Assembly: GCA_000750105.3 (NCBI GenBank)
Contig: JPHH03000043.1
Coordinates: 1-64,000 of the forward strand
Direction of reading: 5' to 3'
Length of the DNA: 64,000 nt
Source of the DNA: Tolypocladium sp. Sup5 PDA-1
Taxonomy: Eukaryota > Ascomycota > Sordariomycetes > Hypocreales > Ophiocordycipitaceae
The position numbers were made by a program, and so were the translations under genes. Under the pieces are notes generated by a model. It worked only from the letters and a program-made list of their open reading frames with translations. It was not told where the DNA came from and searched no databases. This document shows, in pieces, positions 59,989-64,000 of this stretch. How positions within the stretch are numbered: the stretch's first letter is position 1; every line of letters starts with the position of its first letter.

Positions 59989-61528
59989 TCACTTGTGGAA
60001 GAAGCGCTTGTAGGTCGATGCAATGCCCAGCCCGACGGAGAAGAAGATGGCGAGGAGCACGAGATTGAGGATGTTGTTGAAAAAGGGCGGCCGGCGCTTC
60101 ATGGCGACTATTTCGGTGACGGTGGCGTCGAGGCGCTCCGACATTTGCTCGCGGCCAAACGTGGTCTTTACCCGCTCGGCGCCCTCCTCGCCCATCCTCG
60201 CGAGGTCGGCGTCGGGCATGGCGAGGGCGGCGCGCATGACGGCGGACCAGGCGTCGACATCGTCCGGGTCGCGCAGCCAGCCGGTCTGGGGGTCGCGGAT
60301 GGTCTCGATGGGCCCGCCGGTGTTGGCGGCGAGGACGGGGCGGTGGGCGAGCATGGCCTCGAGGGGGACGATGCCGAAGTGCTCGTTGGAGGGGGTGTAG
60401 ACGAGGAGGCGGGCGGAGCGGAGGAGGACGGCCTTGAGGGCGTTGGGGACGGAGAGGAGGAAGAGAACCTGGCCTTGCGCGGCGAGGGTGCTGGACTTGG
60501 AGCTGGTGACGGTGTGGTGGGTGAGTTTGAGGGATGTGGCGAGGTGCTGGAGTTCGGCGTGATATTGGACGTTTTCGGAGACGCGGGGGTCATGGCCGCC
60601 TGGTGATGCAAGTCAGTCGTGGTCATGGAGGAATTGTCAGGGTTCATACCGGCGAGGACGAGGCGCACGCCCTTGCGCTCCGTGTCGGGAATGGCGGCAA
60701 AGGCTTTGATGGCGAGCCCAATGTCCTTTTTGCGCTCGAAGCGGTTGATGCTGAGGATAATCTTGCCGTCACCACCCAAGATATCATCATCCCCCTTACC
60801 CGCCAGCTCACCCTCCTTGGCCTCGGTATCAACACATGGATACACCACCCTCGTCGGCACCCTACCCGTCAGCCCGGGCCACGTCCTCTCGACGACCCCT
60901 TTTGTAAACTCGGAATTCACCGCCACCGCGTGCGCAAACCCCATGGTCCATTCCTCGAGCCAGTCAAAGGGCACGCGGTACAGGCGCTTGAGCAGCGACG
61001 CCTCGCGGCCGCGCGCGAGCAGCAGGTCCGGGAAGTGGCAGTAGAAGAGCAGCGGCACGTCCTCGTACGAGTACTGCAGCAGGGGCAGGCCGGCGGAGAG
61101 CTGGTCGACGAGGAAGGCGCGCGGCTTGAGGGCGGGGAGCTCGCGCGTAAGGGTGATGGTGAGGAGGAGGTGCCAGTGGCGCAGGATGGCGCAGAGGATG
61201 GTGAGGCGGGAGAAGAGCGAGGGGGGGACGAGCCAGGCGCCGCGGACGCGGACGTCGAGGGTTCCTGGGCTGGTCAGCGGCGATGCATCATTGCGTGCCT
61301 GAGTAGGGCGTGAGGGCTACCGTCGCGGCACTCGTCGAAGCAGTGGCTCGGGTCGCAGTGGTTGGTGAAGATGACGACGCGGTGGCCGCGCTGCTGCAGG
61401 CCGACGGCGGCGTCGACGACGAGCCGCTCTGCGCCGCCGATGCCGAGGTCTGGGTGGAAGAAGACGATGGTGCCGTCGCCACTGCCGCCGCCGCCGGGCG
61501 CAGAGGATTGGGGAGTGGGAGGCGGCAT
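59989..61528 (-). CDS. alg2: Alpha-1,3/1,6-mannosyltransferase ALG2
   Basis: Three exons: 61,321-61,528, 60,650-61,264 and 59,989-60,599; introns of 56 and 50 bp keep phase, total 477 residues. ALG2 adds the second and third mannoses to the dolichol-linked oligosaccharide on the cytosolic face of the ER for N-glycosylation. Visible marks are [19 protein letters not shown] near the start (nucleotide-sugar fold), [21 protein letters not shown], and the GT4 motif E-x7-E in [10 protein letters not shown] hydrophobic segment close to the C-terminus ([16 protein letters not shown]) and the ending KRFFHK fit the ER membrane association of this family. The Gly/Ser/Pro-rich N-terminal extension before TIVFFHPD is about 18 residues. 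A housekeeping gene. Confidence 0.95.
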
Positions 61529-62242
61529 CGTGTGCCGTGGTGCTTGGGAATGTCGTCGCGATGGAGGAGGTTTTGGTGTTTAGAAGAGGACAGCTTGGGG
61601 GGATGTGGGGGTGGGGTTCGTAAGCTGGAGCTAGGGTGGGGCTCGTATGAGCTGGAGCTTGGTGCACGTGTTGGGCACGCGCGTGAGAAGCCGTAGAGAT
61701 TCAAAACGTAGCATCACAACACAGTTGCCAACCAAGATATACAACGAACAAGACAGTACTGCTCTGAAGCACAGCAGAGGAGGAGAAAAACCAAGCAGGT
61801 TTCGAAAAAGAAATTTTAAAAAATTAACCGGATACCGGAGTCTCAGAAGATGTCCTTTAACCTGACGTCCAGCTAGAATAACTTCAACACTCCGGAGGGT
61901 TGCTTGTTTGGCCAAGAACACGTACGAATTGGCCCCGGAGGTGGAACCTGCATCAATAAGAGGCGAACGAGCTGCAGCATATAGCAAAAGTGGATTCCAC
62001 AATAGCAAACTGCGACGGTCGATACCTCTAGAAGCAACTAGAGTTCACCCAGTGTCCCCTGGAATAATGTATCGCTGTCTAATGGAGTTTGTTTGGAATT
62101 GACGCCGTTGGTGCTGCTGCCGTTCCAGTCGGTTGTGCACAGCAAGTTGTCATCAAAGAAGGGAGACGCGTAGACCCGTCGATAACTTCCGTCTTGTGGC
62201 ATTGTCGGGTAGACCGTGCTGCTGTGTGAAGCTTCAGTCGCG
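61529..62242. other. Interval between ALG2 start and the transcription factor end
   Basis: It holds the promoter of ALG2 and the 3' region of the transcription factor (both genes on the minus strand). Nothing else was recognised; the central part (61,720-61,990) is more AT-rich than its surroundings. Confidence 0.6.
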
Positions 62243-64000
62243 TTAGCTTCGCAGAGTCAGGGCTCGGGAGACTTGCTTACTGCGCCGCACGACCGCCGTA
62301 CTCTGAGTCGAGTCTTCCAAGCCAATGCTAGGGCCGTAAAGGTCGGCGAACGCTGTGTAACACTCTGTGAATGCGTCAAGATTCGCCAAAGCCGTTTCTG
62401 TACCGATGTCTGTGTCCGCGGCGTCGGCCAAGTACTCGCTTTGCATAGCGTCGTCTTCGCCAGTGCCGCAATTACTAGTCGTAACAAGGGACTCCTCTGC
62501 AGAGGATGCTGGTGATCGAGGGAAGTCCCCGATCAACAGAGTCTCAATCTCCTCCGACCCAATCAACCGTAAAATGTCTTTGAGTATGTCTGTTGCTTGA
62601 TCCCAGAGCGGGTTACTGAAACTGCATTTCGAGGGCAGCTTGATGATGCGCGCCAAACCCATTTTACACTCGCGAGCATGATTTGATGTAGGTTTCAACA
62701 GCGCGAGCATTCCCAGTATGGCTCCGGATGTGAATGACAAGACCCCCAGGTGTGTCACGAGAGGCGTCTTGGCAGCCATTCGCAGGATGTCGGAGTGTTG
62801 GTCTATACGGGCTATTCGCATTGCTGATTCGAAACAACGTGACCGGCCAAGACTCGTCATATCCGAGCCATCTTCTTGGGCATCTTCTGGCTGCGGTCCA
62901 GTCGTCACCTCTGTTCTCGAAGTGCTGTCCGATTTTTTGTATGCGATAAACGGCCTAAAAAGCAGTAATTGAATGTGCTCGCAAAGCACTCGGAGGGTAA
63001 GTGCTTGTAAACGGAACGTCCGGCTCGTCGGGTCCTGGCCGCTATCGTCATTCCGATGGGTATAAGATTCCAGGCGAAGCTCAGGCGGAAGCGCTATCCT
63101 CAGCTGGTTAAGTTTGCCGTAGATGTCCCTTGTATCGTCCATGTCTCCTCCGCGCCGACCATGAGAAGAGTTCCTCCTACAATTGAGCCGCGACGCAATC
63201 CGATACAGCTGGGTTCTGTATCTGTGAAACGAGTAAACAGTGACAGGCTGCAAGGATCCATCGTCCCGCAGTTCAGAAGACTGAAACTCTCTTGATCTGG
63301 CCGAGTTATCTTCGATGTCGAGAGGTTCTGTCACATTGACGTCCTCCGACTTGATGATTGGGGCATTGCCTGCCACCAAAGCCGCAAACCTGGGAGACGT
63401 CAGTCCTAACTCTACCAAAATGTACTGGTGTATCACTCCATACCCGTCCCCGGCGTATATCGTCCACCATACTCTCTTGCGAATCTCGCGATCAACAGTA
63501 CTCATCGTGACGCGATCCATCGTTTTGTCAAGCCGCATGTCCTGAGCGGCGCGGATAGCTGAACTCAACACTACCGAAGCTCGTCGCGGCCTCCGGTTAA
63601 GCAGATAGTACATGGGCAGAAGACAAGTAAAGGAAACCCAGTCTAGATTATACTCGTCGAAAGAGTCCAGAAAGTGCCTCTCCAAGGAAGCCGCAAACGC
63701 TGATCGAAGAACAGGCACATCAGCCCGAGGTGTAAGCTTCTCTAAGTCCTCCACCGGCGCGAAATGCAGCCCAATGAGGAGCACGATTAAAGCGAGCATG
63801 AGAAACGGCCGATCAGATTGGGAGCAGGCATTCGCGTTCACCAGTGCATTCAGGCGCACGCGAAAGGTTGGTTCATGAAGGAGCGGTATGTACCAATGTA
63901 CAGCGTGAAGATAGGAGTCGACGAGGAAGTCGACAATCAGTGGTGCGGGGAGTTCGTGGCCTAAGATGTCGCGAATGTTCACCTTATCAGAGTGAGGGAT
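62243..64000 (-). CDS. Fungal transcription factor, MHR (fungal_trans) domain; N-terminus outside window
   Basis: The frame is open from the right edge of the window to a stop at 62,243, so the start and any Zn2Cys6 finger lie outside. The visible part begins in the fungal-specific transcription factor domain: YLHAVHWYIPLLHEPTF, later a R-x-LNRRPRRAS segment and RKRVWWTIYAGD, typical of regulators with an N-terminal Zn2Cys6 cluster. A 54-bp intron (63,390-63,443; GTATGG, GACTGAC, CAG) is inferred although it would read in frame; removing it gives a better join (YAGDGFAALVAGN). The C-terminal 250 residues are variable. Target genes are unknown. Confidence 0.85.
   Translation of the reverse strand: MPHSDKVNIRDILGHELPAPLIVDFLVDSYLHAVHWYIPLLHEPTFRVRLNALVNANACSQSDRPFLMLALIVLLIGLHFAPVEDLEKLTPRADVPVLRSAFAASLERHFLDSFDEYNLDWVSFTCLLPMYYLLNRRPRRASVVLSSAIRAAQDMRLDKTMDRVTMSTVDREIRKRVWWTIYAGDGYGVIHQYILVELGLTSPRFAALVAGNAPIIKSEDVNVTEPLDIEDNSARSREFQSSELRDDGSLQPVTVYSFHRYRTQLYRIASRLNCRRNSSHGRRGGDMDDTRDIYGKLNQLRIALPPELRLESYTHRNDDSGQDPTSRTFRLQALTLRVLCEHIQLLLFRPFIAYKKSDSTSRTEVTTGPQPEDAQEDGSDMTSLGRSRCFESAMRIARIDQHSDILRMAAKTPLVTHLGVLSFTSGAILGMLALLKPTSNHARECKMGLARIIKLPSKCSFSNPLWDQATDILKDILRLIGSEEIETLLIGDFPRSPASSAEESLVTTSNCGTGEDDAMQSEYLADAADTDIGTETALANLDAFTECYTAFADLYGPSIGLEDSTQSTAVVRRSKQVSRALTLRS

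Overview
The window looks like the genome of a filamentous ascomycete, most likely a Sordariomycete and plausibly hypocrealean. The reasons are the short GT..AG introns of about 50-95 bp with CTRAC-like branch sites, a secreted proteinase K/Pr1-like subtilisin, a TRI12-type transporter, a Zn2Cys6-type regulator, and about 22 kb of retrotransposon sequence bearing the signature of repeat-induced point mutation (RIP: CpA to TpA and TpG to TpA). The assignment comes from gene content and style only; no database search was run.

Layout. Positions 1-22,000 are an AT-rich RIP block of nested LTR retroelements. A plus-strand Ty3/gypsy chromovirus (1-6,567) ends in its 3' LTR. A second copy of the same family lies inverted near 21,740 (5' LTR plus the start of gag). 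A different 13.3 kb gypsy-type element (7,620-20,896, minus strand) sits between them. From 22,000 to 34,200 is a transition zone of broken genes: a Rei1-like zinc-finger relic, a Tc1/mariner element with perfect terminal repeats but a frameshifted transposase, an ABCC transporter remnant, a BAH-domain gene split by a solo LTR, and a frame-disrupted ankyrin gene. Intact genes among them are an alpha/beta-hydrolase and a TRI12-like MFS transporter.

From 34,800 to 47,000 are metabolic and accessory genes: a beta-lactamase-like serine hydrolase, an NCS1 permease divergent from a hydantoinase/DUF917 fusion enzyme, and the subtilisin. From 47,000 to 55,000 no intact gene was recognised; a response-regulator relic and low-complexity or palindromic motifs occur there. 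From 55,000 to 64,000 are conserved genes: a CaMKK/Sak1-like kinase, ALG2, and a fungal transcription factor that runs off the window.

The most system-like feature is the divergent permease-hydantoinase pair. The permease could import a hydantoin-, uracil- or allantoin-like ring compound and the HyuA-DUF917 fusion could process it. Their shared 1.5 kb intergenic region holds three copies of an 11-bp motif and several GATA-type sites. Exon structures below were inferred by eye from splice consensus, reading phase and family similarity.
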